Below are positions 10,357 to 18,741 of a DNA stretch of 64,000 nt, piece after piece (position 1 is the first letter of the stretch; each line of letters begins with the position of its first letter). A model generated the notes under the pieces. It was not told the origin of the DNA and did no database searches. It worked only from the letters and a program-made list of their open reading frames with translations. The DNA lies in the NCBI GenBank assembly GCA_003023565.1, contig PXSA01000004.1, forward strand, positions 1 through 64,000, in the 5' to 3' direction. Both the position numbers and the translations under genes were made by a program. Origin of the DNA: Halobacteriales archaeon QS_9_68_17. Its GTDB lineage: Archaea > Halobacteriota > Halobacteria > Halobacteriales > Natronoarchaeaceae.

Positions 10357-10881
10357 TCATTGGTCCTCCGCGCGTTCCGGGTGGAGATCGTCCGCGAGCG
10401 GACTGGTCCCGTCGAAGGCGATCTCCGGCTCCTCGTCGACGTCGACCTTGTACGACGGTCGCGTGACGCGGCCCTCGCCGACCACGATGTGCCCGTGGAC
10501 GATGAACTGCCGCGCCTGCTCGGGCGTGTTCGCCAGGCCCTCGCGGTAGGCGACCGTCTGGAGGCGACGCTCGAGGACGTCGTTGATCTCGAGCGACAGG
10601 ATGTCGTCGAGGCCGTCCTCCTCGTCGAGGACGCCGATGCGCTTCAGGCGGGCGAGGAACTCGTCGCCGCGCTTCGCGGCGGCCTCGGCGTCGCCCTGTG
10701 CGCGACCGAGCAGCGCTCGCGCCTCGCGGCGGTAGGAACGCAGTTCGGACTGGGCGCGCCAGAGTTCCTCCTTGTTCTTGAGGCCGTAGCGGCCGACCAG
10801 GTCGTGCTCCGAGGCGATGCGCTCGCCCTGGAACGGGTGGTTCGGCGTCTCGTAGGCCTTCGTCTTGCTTCCGAGCGGCAT
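10357..10881 (-). CDS. rpsD: 30S ribosomal protein S4
   Basis: [31 protein letters not shown]...[37 protein letters not shown]. Confidence 0.97.
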   Translation of the reverse strand: MPLGSKTKAYETPNHPFQGERIASEHDLVGRYGLKNKEELWRAQSELRSYRREARALLGRAQGDAEAAAKRGDEFLARLKRIGVLDEEDGLDDILSLEINDVLERRLQTVAYREGLANTPEQARQFIVHGHIVVGEGRVTRPSYKVDVDEEPEIAFDGTSPLADDLHPERAEDQ

Positions 10882-11405
10882 TATTCCTCATCACCCTCCT
10901 CGGCGGCCTCTTCCTCGGCCTCCTCGCGGATCTCCTCTACGTTGACGCCGATGGTCCCTTCCGTACGACCGGTGGACTTCGTGCGCTGACCGCGGACCTT
11001 CTGGCCGCGGTTGTGGCGGACGCCCTTGTAGGAGTTGATCATCTTCATGCGGTTGATGTCCTGCCGGCGCGTCATCGAGAGGTCGTTCCCGGTCTCGTGG
11101 GTGGACTCGCCGGAGAAGAAGTCGTTCCGGCGGTTCGTGAGCCACTCGGGGACCGCGTCCGCGTAGTTCTCGACCTGATCGACGACGCGGTCGATCTCGT
11201 CGTCGTCGAGGCGGCCGAACGTCGCCTGGCGGTTGACGTCGGCCTCCTCGGCGATGATGCGGGCCGTTCGTCGCCCGATGCCGTTCATCTCGATGAGGGA
11301 TCGCTCCACGGTCTTCGTCCCATCGAGGTCCGTCTGCCCGATGCGGACGAAGTACCGAAGGTCCTCATCGTCTTCGGGTTCGTCCTGTGGTTCTTCTGCA
11401 CTCAT
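10881..11405 (-). CDS. rpsM: 30S ribosomal protein S13
   Basis: [43 protein letters not shown]...[30 protein letters not shown]. Confidence 0.97.
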   Translation of the reverse strand: MSAEEPQDEPEDDEDLRYFVRIGQTDLDGTKTVERSLIEMNGIGRRTARIIAEEADVNRQATFGRLDDDEIDRVVDQVENYADAVPEWLTNRRNDFFSGESTHETGNDLSMTRRQDINRMKMINSYKGVRHNRGQKVRGQRTKSTGRTEGTIGVNVEEIREEAEEEAAEEGDEE

Positions 11406-11498
11406 AGCTGGTATCGTTGTCGGGGTCGAAGCGTCGGAAACGCTTCGATGGTTTCGGGGGCAAGCCCCTCGCGAACCGGAAGCCCGGTTCGGAAACGA

Positions 11499-11583
11499 CG
11501 TCGTGGCGGGGATTCGAACCCCGGAGGCTTGACGCCACAGAGTTAGCAACCCTGCGCCTTGGGCCAGGCTAGGCTACCACGAC
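11499..11583 (-). tRNA. tRNA-Ser (GCT)
   Basis: Reverse complement GTCGTGGTAGCC...CAGGG TTGCTAA CTCTG...GGGGTTCGAATCCCC GCCACGAC+G; class II cloverleaf, anticodon GCT. Confidence 0.93.
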
Positions 11584-11806
11584 TCGCGTATCTACTGTCG
11601 CCCTTCCGGACTCGGGACACCACACCCCTACAGCGTATTGCGTCCGAACCTACTCCGCGAAGGGTACTTAACAGTCACGAAAGTATCGGACCCCGTGACT
11701 ACGGGGCAACCCCCACGCCGGCGGCCCGTGGTCCGACGGAGACGGGCGAAGACCGATTCGGCGTCGGGTCCCGGAAGGACGCGTCGGGACGACCGCGCTG
11801 AGACGT

Positions 11807-12520
11807 CTAAAGGCGGAGGTACGTGACGACCGAGAAGACGACGTTGTAGGCGGCGTGCGCGGCGATCGGTACCGCGAGGTTCCGGGTCTTCTCGTACACG
11901 TACCCGAGCACCGCGCCGGTGACGGTGATGAGGAAGACCCCCGAGACCATCCGCGCCGGCGGGCCGACGTAGTTAGCGACGTGCAGGGTCCCGAACAGGA
12001 GGCTCGCGCCCGCGATCGCTCCCGCCGGACCGAACGTCTCGCGGAGTCGATCCTGGATGATCCCCCGAAACAGCAGCTCCTCGGCGGGCGCGACGACGAC
12101 GATAGACAGCGCCCCGAGCGCGGGCAGGAACGCCGGTTCCGCGGCCGTCTGACCCTCGAGCACCGACCTCGGCAACAGATCCAGCACCCCCAGCCCGGAG
12201 GAGATCGCGACCGCCAGAGCCAGCGCCGCGACGGTGCCGCCGACGGCGAACCGCAGGTCGGTGCCGGCCGGGAGTTCGACCGGCACGGTCACGTCGTTCC
12301 GGCGGGCGTAAGCGACGCCGAACAGCAGCAGGCCGAACTGGCCGGCGGCGAGGAGATAGACCAGCATCCTCGTCGTGCCCATCGAGACTTCGAGAAACAG
12401 CAGGCCGAGTAGCAGCGCCGCCCCGACGACGTTGGCGAACACGACCGCGACGACCGTCAGGACGACGGCTCCGAGGACGGCCCGAATCGGGCTTTCCGAG
12501 GACCGGCGAGCGCTCGACAT
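11807..12520 (-). CDS. CPBP-family intramembrane metalloprotease
   Basis: APAEELLFRGIIQDRLRETFGPAGAIAGASLLFGTLHVANY...AHAAYNVVF; EExxxR and H motifs. Confidence 0.92.
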   Translation of the reverse strand: MSSARRSSESPIRAVLGAVVLTVVAVVFANVVGAALLLGLLFLEVSMGTTRMLVYLLAAGQFGLLLFGVAYARRNDVTVPVELPAGTDLRFAVGGTVAALALAVAISSGLGVLDLLPRSVLEGQTAAEPAFLPALGALSIVVVAPAEELLFRGIIQDRLRETFGPAGAIAGASLLFGTLHVANYVGPPARMVSGVFLITVTGAVLGYVYEKTRNLAVPIAAHAAYNVVFSVVTYLRL

Positions 12521-12667
12521 ACCAGAGTAGGAGCGGCGTGATCTGTTAAAGCTGGTGCGGCCTGTGGCGTCCCGCGTCGGCGTCGCGGACGGGGACCGGC
12601 GCTGACCGACGGCGATCCGGACGGTCCGAGGACGACGGGTCGCCGGGTGCGGCGCTTCGCCGCGGTC

Positions 12668-13702
12668 CTACGCGCCGATGTACTCGTCGTTGACCTCCCA
12701 CTCGCCCTCGTCGTTTTTCACCATGTACTCGCCGTAGTACGGCACGCGGTTCTCGACGGTCGCCTCGAACGTCTCCCGGATCTCGGGCTTGGTCATCTCG
12801 CCCATCGGCCGGAGGTCGTCGTTGCGGTTGAGACACCCCTTGAGGTATCCTTCGTGCGTGACGCGCACGCGGTGGCAGTTCGCGCAGAAGTCCGCGTTCT
12901 CGACGGGGTCGACTATCTCGACCATGCCGCGGCCGGCGTTCGGGCCGCCGTCGGCGGCGGCGCTCCCGCTGGACCCGTCCTCGCTCCCGGCGGCCCCGCC
13001 GTCGCCCTCGATCCAGTAGCGGCGGCGGCCGTGCATCTCGCGGCGTTCTATCTCGTCGGCCCGCTCCGCCAGCCAGTCGTGGACGCGCTGGATGTCGATG
13101 TTCCACTCGGGGCGGCCGGTGAGCTCCGGCATGTACTCGATGAGCTGTAGCTGGAGGCCGTCGTTCTCCGCGACGTGGTCGACCATCTCGGGCACGTAGC
13201 CCGCGGTGTGTTCGAACACGACCATGTTCAGCTTCACGGGGTCGAGACCAGCGTCGAGGGCGGCGTCGACGCCCTCTAACACCTTCTCGTACGCGCCGCT
13301 TTTCGTCACCTCGGCGAAGTCGTCGGGGTCCAGTGCGTCCTGCGAGACGTTGACGCGTTCGAGACCCGCGTCGACGAGGTCCTCCGCGCGGCCGGGGAGG
13401 AAGGTGCCGTTCGTCGTCATCGACACCTCCATCCGGTCGGGTGTCCGACGGATGATCCCTTCTAAGTCCTGCCGGAGCATCGGCTCGCCGCCGGGGAACT
13501 TTACCGAATCGACGCCGTATTCGGCGGCGACCGCCAGAAAACGAACCACCTCGTCGGCGGTCATCTCGTCGTCCTGCGGGTCCATCGGGCCGCGGGTGTC
13601 CCCCAACCCCTCGTTGTGGCAGTAGACGCAGTCGAAGTTACACCGGTCGGTCAGCGACACGCGGACGCCCGTCACTTCCCGACCGAACCCGTCCTCGAGC
13701 AT
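12668..13702 (-). CDS. moaA: GTP 3',8-cyclase (molybdopterin biosynthesis)
   Basis: [18 protein letters not shown] radical-SAM CxxxCxx[26 protein letters not shown]-terminal cluster motif. Confidence 0.95.
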   Translation of the reverse strand: MLEDGFGREVTGVRVSLTDRCNFDCVYCHNEGLGDTRGPMDPQDDEMTADEVVRFLAVAAEYGVDSVKFPGGEPMLRQDLEGIIRRTPDRMEVSMTTNGTFLPGRAEDLVDAGLERVNVSQDALDPDDFAEVTKSGAYEKVLEGVDAALDAGLDPVKLNMVVFEHTAGYVPEMVDHVAENDGLQLQLIEYMPELTGRPEWNIDIQRVHDWLAERADEIERREMHGRRRYWIEGDGGAAGSEDGSSGSAAADGGPNAGRGMVEIVDPVENADFCANCHRVRVTHEGYLKGCLNRNDDLRPMGEMTKPEIRETFEATVENRVPYYGEYMVKNDEGEWEVNDEYIGA

Positions 13703-13833
13703 ACCGCAGACTCGTGACTACGAGTTATTAAATCCGCCGTCCGACTCGCGGTTTCGTAACCGGTACCGGTTACGCCGTCCGCCGGAGCCACGCACGACAG
13801 GGCTTATTACCGGCGAGGGAGTGAGTCTCCGGC

Positions 13834-14829
13834 ATGTCCGACCCCCGCGACGCGGACGCGCCGAGCGACGCCTTCCAGGTGCTCGGCAGCGAGACGCGCC
13901 TGCGTGTGTTGCGAGCGCTGGTCGACGACGACGGGCGACCGGTGAGACGCACCTTTTCGGCGCTCCACGAGGCGACCGACGAGGACACGTCGGCGGGGTT
14001 CGCCTACCACCTCCGGCAGTTGACCGACCGCTACGTCCGGAAGGTCGACGAGGCGTACGAACTCACCTACGCCGGCACCGAGGTGGCCCGCGCCGTCGCC
14101 GCCGGCACGTACACCGAGAGCGTCGACCGCGACCCGGTCGACCTGTCCGGCGAGACGTGCCCGCTCTGTGGCAACGAGGCGCTCGCCGCGCGCGTCACGG
14201 ACAACGTGACGACGGTGTCCTGTGAGGCCTGCGGCGGGGACGTACTGGAGTTACCGTTCCCGCCTAGCGGCCACGGTACCCACGACGACGAGGCGCTGCC
14301 GAGCGCGTTCGACACCCACCACCGCCATCGGATCGCGGAGTTCGCGGCCGGCGTCTGCCCGGAGTGCGGCGGTGCCGTCGACGCCGACGCCGAGCGCGCC
14401 GGCGACCCCGGCCCGGCGACGGTGACGTTCACCTGCGTCGCCTGCGGCGCGCGCCTGCGCTGTCCGACGGCGCTGACGACGCTCGACCACCCCGCAGTCG
14501 TCTCGTTTTACCGCGACCACGGCCGCGACGTTCGCGACCGGCCGCTCTGGAACGTCGGCGACGAGTGGCGCGAGCGCGTCGTCTCCGAGGACCCGTGGTG
14601 CGTCCGGGTCGTCACGCGACTCGACGGCGAGGAACTCGCGCTGTACGTCGCCCGCGACGCGACCGTCGTCGAGACCAGACGGCGGTCCGTCGAGGACGGA
14701 AAGGACGTGGAGGGCGAGCACGGGGACCGCGAGAACGCGGACGGGAAAGGCGACGCCAGCGCGGACCGAACGGACCGTGAGGTGGCGGACGAGGCGGGCC
14801 GCGAAGGGAGCGGGAGCGCGTCGGCCTAA
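13834..14829 (+). CDS. HTH (ArsR-like) regulator with C-terminal zinc ribbons
   Basis: FQVLGSETRLRVLRALVDDDGRPVRRTFSALHEATDEDTSAGFAYHLRQLTDRYVRKVDEAYELTYAG; CPLCGN/CEACGG/CPECGG/CVACGA pairs. Confidence 0.85.
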   Translation: MSDPRDADAPSDAFQVLGSETRLRVLRALVDDDGRPVRRTFSALHEATDEDTSAGFAYHLRQLTDRYVRKVDEAYELTYAGTEVARAVAAGTYTESVDRDPVDLSGETCPLCGNEALAARVTDNVTTVSCEACGGDVLELPFPPSGHGTHDDEALPSAFDTHHRHRIAEFAAGVCPECGGAVDADAERAGDPGPATVTFTCVACGARLRCPTALTTLDHPAVVSFYRDHGRDVRDRPLWNVGDEWRERVVSEDPWCVRVVTRLDGEELALYVARDATVVETRRRSVEDGKDVEGEHGDRENADGKGDASADRTDREVADEAGREGSGSASA

Positions 14830-15524
14830 AGGAGGCCTCGCCGCTCGTCCTCGTCGTAAACCCGGTAGCCCGCCGCGTCGATCCGCGTTACGTCGAGGTC
14901 GGTCGGCGTCGAGTCAGCCTCCGTCCCCTCCCGGAGGGCGTCGACGGCGAGTTCGGCCGCCGCGGCCTCGTCGAGGCCGTCCTCGTACCGCCGTTCGAGG
15001 TGGCTCACGAGCGCCCCGTCGCCGCCGACGGCGGTCGCCCGCCACCCCGACGGCGTCCCGGACGGGTCGACCTGATACAGCGACGGGCCGCGGTCGTCGA
15101 CGCCCGCGACGAGGAGCGCGGCCCCGAACGGCCGAGACCCGCCGGTCTGGGTGGTCTCCTGCACGAGGTCGGCGAGCGCCTTCGCCAGCGCCTCCACGGT
15201 GGTCGGTTCGCCGTAGCGCAGGCGCTCCTCCTGTGCCCTCACCCGGGCGCGGTCGACGAGGCGGCGGGCGTCCGCGACGTGACCCGCCGTCGCGATACCG
15301 ATGCGGTCGTCGACGGCGTGAAGCTTCTCGACGCTGTCCGGGTCCTGTAGCGGCGAGCGGCGGCGACCGTTCGCCGCGAGGACGACGCCACCGTCGTACG
15401 CGACGCCGACCGCCGGCGCGCCGCGCTCGACCGCCTCCCGGGCGTACTCGACCTGATACAGGCGGCCGTCCGGCGAGAACACGGTGACTCCGCGGTCGTA
15501 CGCCGTCTGCTCGTGCCCCTGCAT
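14826..15524 (-). CDS. Proteasome alpha-type subunit (probable additional paralogue)
   Basis: YDRGVTVFSPDGRLYQVEYAREAVERGAPAVGVAYDGGVVLAANGR; proteasome alpha signature; divergent C-terminus. Confidence 0.9.
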   Translation of the reverse strand: MQGHEQTAYDRGVTVFSPDGRLYQVEYAREAVERGAPAVGVAYDGGVVLAANGRRRSPLQDPDSVEKLHAVDDRIGIATAGHVADARRLVDRARVRAQEERLRYGEPTTVEALAKALADLVQETTQTGGSRPFGAALLVAGVDDRGPSLYQVDPSGTPSGWRATAVGGDGALVSHLERRYEDGLDEAAAAELAVDALREGTEADSTPTDLDVTRIDAAGYRVYDEDERRGLL

Positions 15525-16151
15525 CTACGTCACCTCCGCGGGGTCGGCGCTGGTCCGTACGTCGACGCCCTCGACCGTGACGCGGGCCAGCGTCAGGCCG
15601 TTCCCGCTCGCGGTGTCGCGCTCGCTGGCGGCGTCGACCGCTGCGGCCGCCGTCGCCGCGGCGTCGTCGAGCGACCCGTCGGGGTCGTACCGGCGTTCGA
15701 GCACGCCGTAGGCGAGTTGCATCCCGCTCCCGGTCGCCGCGTAGTCGTCGGCCAGCACGCCGCCGCCCCCGTCGAGTTCGTAGACGCGCGGGCCCCCGTC
15801 GTCGACCCCGCCGAGGACGAGCCAGACGGGGTGGCCCCGCAGCGCGTCCCCGGCCGCCGTGGCGAGGGCGCTCACGGACATCGGCCGCCCCCGACGGTTC
15901 TCGTACAGCGACGCTTCCGCGCGGAGTCGCCGGACTAACGCCTGCGCCGCGCCGACCGATCCCGATATCGTCACCGCCGCCGAGGGACCCACCTGTTCGA
16001 TCTTCGATACGTCCTTGTTCGCCACGAAGCCGCCGCCGAGGCTGGCCCGGCGGTCCGCCGCGAGGACGACGCCGTCCGCAGCGGCGAGACCGACGGTCGT
16101 CGTGCCCGTTTTCGCCGCCCGCGCGCCGTCCGCTGTCGTCCGGTTCGCCAT
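15525..16151 (-). CDS. psmB: Proteasome beta-type subunit
   Basis: MANRTTADGARAAKTGTTTVGLAAADGVVLAADRRASLGGGFVANKDVSKIEQV; G|TTT processing site. Confidence 0.92.
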   Translation of the reverse strand: MANRTTADGARAAKTGTTTVGLAAADGVVLAADRRASLGGGFVANKDVSKIEQVGPSAAVTISGSVGAAQALVRRLRAEASLYENRRGRPMSVSALATAAGDALRGHPVWLVLGGVDDGGPRVYELDGGGGVLADDYAATGSGMQLAYGVLERRYDPDGSLDDAAATAAAAVDAASERDTASGNGLTLARVTVEGVDVRTSADPAEVT

Positions 16152-16186
16152 ACCCACCTCTCCGGGCGTCGGAGTGAAATATGTTA

Positions 16187-16204
16187 GCTAAAATATATTT
16201 TAGC
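16187..16204. promoter_or_regulatory. Perfect 18-bp AT-rich palindrome upstream of the proteasome pair
   Basis: GCTAAAATATATTTTAGC equals its own reverse complement; 35 bp separate it from the psmB-like ATG. Confidence 0.6.
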
Positions 16205-16253
16205 CGGTCGCCGGTCGGCGGCGCGGTTGCGGACGGACGGCGGTGACGGGCGC

Positions 16254-16490
16254 TCACATCACGAGCGAGCCGATCATCGCCGCGAGGAACACCGCGATGA
16301 GCAGCGTCACCAGTATGCCCGACCACCGCGGGTCCGTGTCGTCGTTCCCCGGTGTTCCGGTGATACCGATCACGTACGCGAGGCCCGCGACGGCGATCAG
16401 GAGTACGACGACGCTCGCGACCTCGTAGATGACCCCCACCATGGGATCGGATCGAACCCCGAGCAAGTAAAGCGTGACGCGGCGTGTCAC
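16254..16490 (-). CDS. Small two-TM membrane protein
   Basis: MVGVIYEVASVVVLLIAVAGLAYVIGITGTPGNDDTDPRWSGILVTLLIAVFLAAMIGSLVM; start may be the internal MVGV. Confidence 0.7.
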   Translation of the reverse strand: MTRRVTLYLLGVRSDPMVGVIYEVASVVVLLIAVAGLAYVIGITGTPGNDDTDPRWSGILVTLLIAVFLAAMIGSLVM

Positions 16491-16527
16491 GGGCTGAAAC
16501 CTACCATTCCGGGGGAACGAGCGGCGG

Positions 16528-17535
16528 TCAGTCGTCGCTCGTCTCGCCGCCGTCCGCGGCGGTCGTCGCGCGCCGTTCCTCCGCCAGTTGGCGCTCGTAG
16601 CGCCGTCGCATGACGTTGCCGTACATCGACAGCACGAGGCCGATGAACAGCACGAGGATGCCGACGTTGATACCGATCGTGAGCAGCAGGTTCGTCGGCC
16701 CGCCGCCCACAGTGAGTTCCCGCGGGATCGGGTACGTCTCGTCGAAGATACTGCCGACCAGCACGCTGACGATGCCGATGACGACCATCAGCCCGAACAG
16801 GTTCACTGCCCAGTTCCACGTCGGGGAGAGTTCGAGGTCCTCGATCCCCGTCGTGTCGTGGTCCTCGTCCTCGGCGTGGTACTCCGGCGTGATGTCCTTC
16901 GGCAGGAACGCCTTCATCTCCACCGGGTAGAACGCCGGGTGCGTGCCGTGCTCGAAGATGTGGAACATCACGCCCATCAGCATCACGATGCCCAGGAAGC
17001 CGTGGAACGCGACGAACGCCATCGCGGAGGCCTTCGTCGTGAACAGGCTGATGATGCCGGTCTTGCTCCAGATGAGCAGCCCAGAGATCATCAGCAGCGT
17101 CAGCTCTACGGCAAAGATCCAGACGACTCCCTTGCCGACGTAGGACAGTAGCGGCACTTCGTCGGCCTTGTACCCGGCGAACTGGCGGGCGTTGGGGTGG
17201 CGCTCGTCGGCGTAGCCGAGCGCGAACTTCACGTCCTGGATCGCCGCCTCGACGTCGTCCCGGCCGGGGAGGACGGTGCCGAAGTTGTCCCGCCCGCCCG
17301 GCGTGATGATCAGCAGCGTCATCCAGAACACGGTCAGCGTGATCAGGCCGAGCCCCGCGACGCGGTGGACGGCGATCACGCCCATGCTCCCGCCGAGCGC
17401 CTCGACCAGCCACCAGAGCTCGTCGTTGAACATGATGGCGTAGCCGCTGAAAAACAGCAGGAACACGTCGAGCGCCAGCAGCGAGTGGAACACGGTGGTG
17501 ACCCGCGTGAACTTGCCGTGGTCGAGGCTGGTCAT
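16528..17535 (-). CDS. Cytochrome b-type membrane subunit of formate-dehydrogenase-like complex
   Basis: FTRVTTVFHSLLALDVFLLFFSGYAIMF...HRVAGLGLITLTVFW...FHGFLGIVMLMGVMFHIFEHGTHPAFY; His-bearing TM helices; operon position. Confidence 0.85.
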   Translation of the reverse strand: MTSLDHGKFTRVTTVFHSLLALDVFLLFFSGYAIMFNDELWWLVEALGGSMGVIAVHRVAGLGLITLTVFWMTLLIITPGGRDNFGTVLPGRDDVEAAIQDVKFALGYADERHPNARQFAGYKADEVPLLSYVGKGVVWIFAVELTLLMISGLLIWSKTGIISLFTTKASAMAFVAFHGFLGIVMLMGVMFHIFEHGTHPAFYPVEMKAFLPKDITPEYHAEDEDHDTTGIEDLELSPTWNWAVNLFGLMVVIGIVSVLVGSIFDETYPIPRELTVGGGPTNLLLTIGINVGILVLFIGLVLSMYGNVMRRRYERQLAEERRATTAADGGETSDD

Positions 17536-18050
17536 CCGGGCTCACCTCCGTTATCGGCGTCGGTCCCACCGTCGTCGGACCCGGCCTGACGCGCTCCGGA
17601 CTCGGCGGGCGACGAGCGGCCCCCGTCCGCGGCGACCGCGTCCGAGCGGCGCTCACCGGGCTGGCGCATCCGGGCGGCGAGCCGTCGGAACGCCGCCCAG
17701 TGGAGGAACACGAACACCAGGATCGCCATCCCCATGATGACGTCCACCGCGTGGATCAATGCGATCATCGCGTCGAGCATCGGGTCCGTGTTGCCCGCGT
17801 TCCAGTCGGAGCCGACCCCGCCGCCCTCGATAGTCGGCTGGACGCGGTACAGGTTCTCGGTGAAGATGGCGAAGCCCTGCGCCCACCAGTAGGCCAGCCC
17901 CGTCACGACCAGTCCGACGAGGGCGCTGATGATCACGGCGAGGCGGTCGGTGAGCCTGCTGTCGGGGTCGGTGTAGTGGCTCTGGCGCTCCCGGGCCTCG
18001 GCGGGCGTCTCGCGCACCGGTTCGCGCTCGCCCTGCGGGTCGTCGCTCAT
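17532..18050 (-). CDS. Membrane protein of formate-dehydrogenase-like operon
   Basis: MSDDPQGEREPVRETPAEARERQSHYTDPDSRLTDRLAVIISALVGLVVTGLAYWWAQ...ALIHAVDVIMGMAILVFVFLHWAAF; overlaps both neighbours. Confidence 0.75.
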   Translation of the reverse strand: MSDDPQGEREPVRETPAEARERQSHYTDPDSRLTDRLAVIISALVGLVVTGLAYWWAQGFAIFTENLYRVQPTIEGGGVGSDWNAGNTDPMLDAMIALIHAVDVIMGMAILVFVFLHWAAFRRLAARMRQPGERRSDAVAADGGRSSPAESGARQAGSDDGGTDADNGGEPG

Positions 18051-18739
18051 CGGTCGAACACCCCGGCCTCTTCCTCTCCGAAGATGATCTCGAGCGCCGC
18101 CTCGTTGAAGAACGAGGCCTCGCCGCGGCGGTCGAGTTCCTCGGATATCTGGTCGGCCGTGCCGACGAGGATGGCGTCGGTAGCGCACTCCTCGGCGCAG
18201 GCCGGCCCCTTTCCGGTCTCTAGCTGGCGCTCCTCGCACATGGTGCACTTGTCCATGACCCCGCCGTTACCGGCTATCTGTGCGCTACCGTCGTCGGACT
18301 CCGGGAACTGTGGCGCGCCGAACGGACAGCCGGAGAGGCAGTACTGACAGCCGATACAGAGGTCGTCCCGCACCTCGACGTAACGGTTGTCGGGGTTCTT
18401 GAACAGCGAGTCCGTGGGACAGACGGAGACACAAGGGGCGTCATCGCAGTGGTAACACTGCATCGGAATGCTCGTCTCCCCCGGGTTCTGCCCCTCGCTC
18501 ATTGCCGCGCCGCTGCGCGGGTTGTTCCCGGGGTCCTCGGCCATCTGTCCCTCCAGCATCGTCGAGATGGAGATGCGCTGTTCGTCCCGGGGCACGTCCC
18601 ACGTGCGCTTGCACGCGACGTAACAGCCCCCGCAGTCGATACACGCCTCCACGTCCGGGAAGATGCGCGTCCCTTCGCCGGTGCTCATCACCCCTTCCCG
18701 CATGATCTCGCGGTCCTTTGATTGTTGGTTCGATGACAT
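18047..18739 (-). CDS. 4Fe-4S ferredoxin-type electron transfer subunit
   Basis: CIDCGGCYVACKRTWD; CYHCDDAPCVSVCPTDSLF; CIGCQYCLSGCPFGAPQF; CTMCEER. Confidence 0.93.
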   Translation of the reverse strand: MSSNQQSKDREIMREGVMSTGEGTRIFPDVEACIDCGGCYVACKRTWDVPRDEQRISISTMLEGQMAEDPGNNPRSGAAMSEGQNPGETSIPMQCYHCDDAPCVSVCPTDSLFKNPDNRYVEVRDDLCIGCQYCLSGCPFGAPQFPESDDGSAQIAGNGGVMDKCTMCEERQLETGKGPACAEECATDAILVGTADQISEELDRRGEASFFNEAALEIIFGEEEAGVFDR

Positions 18740-18741
18740 GA

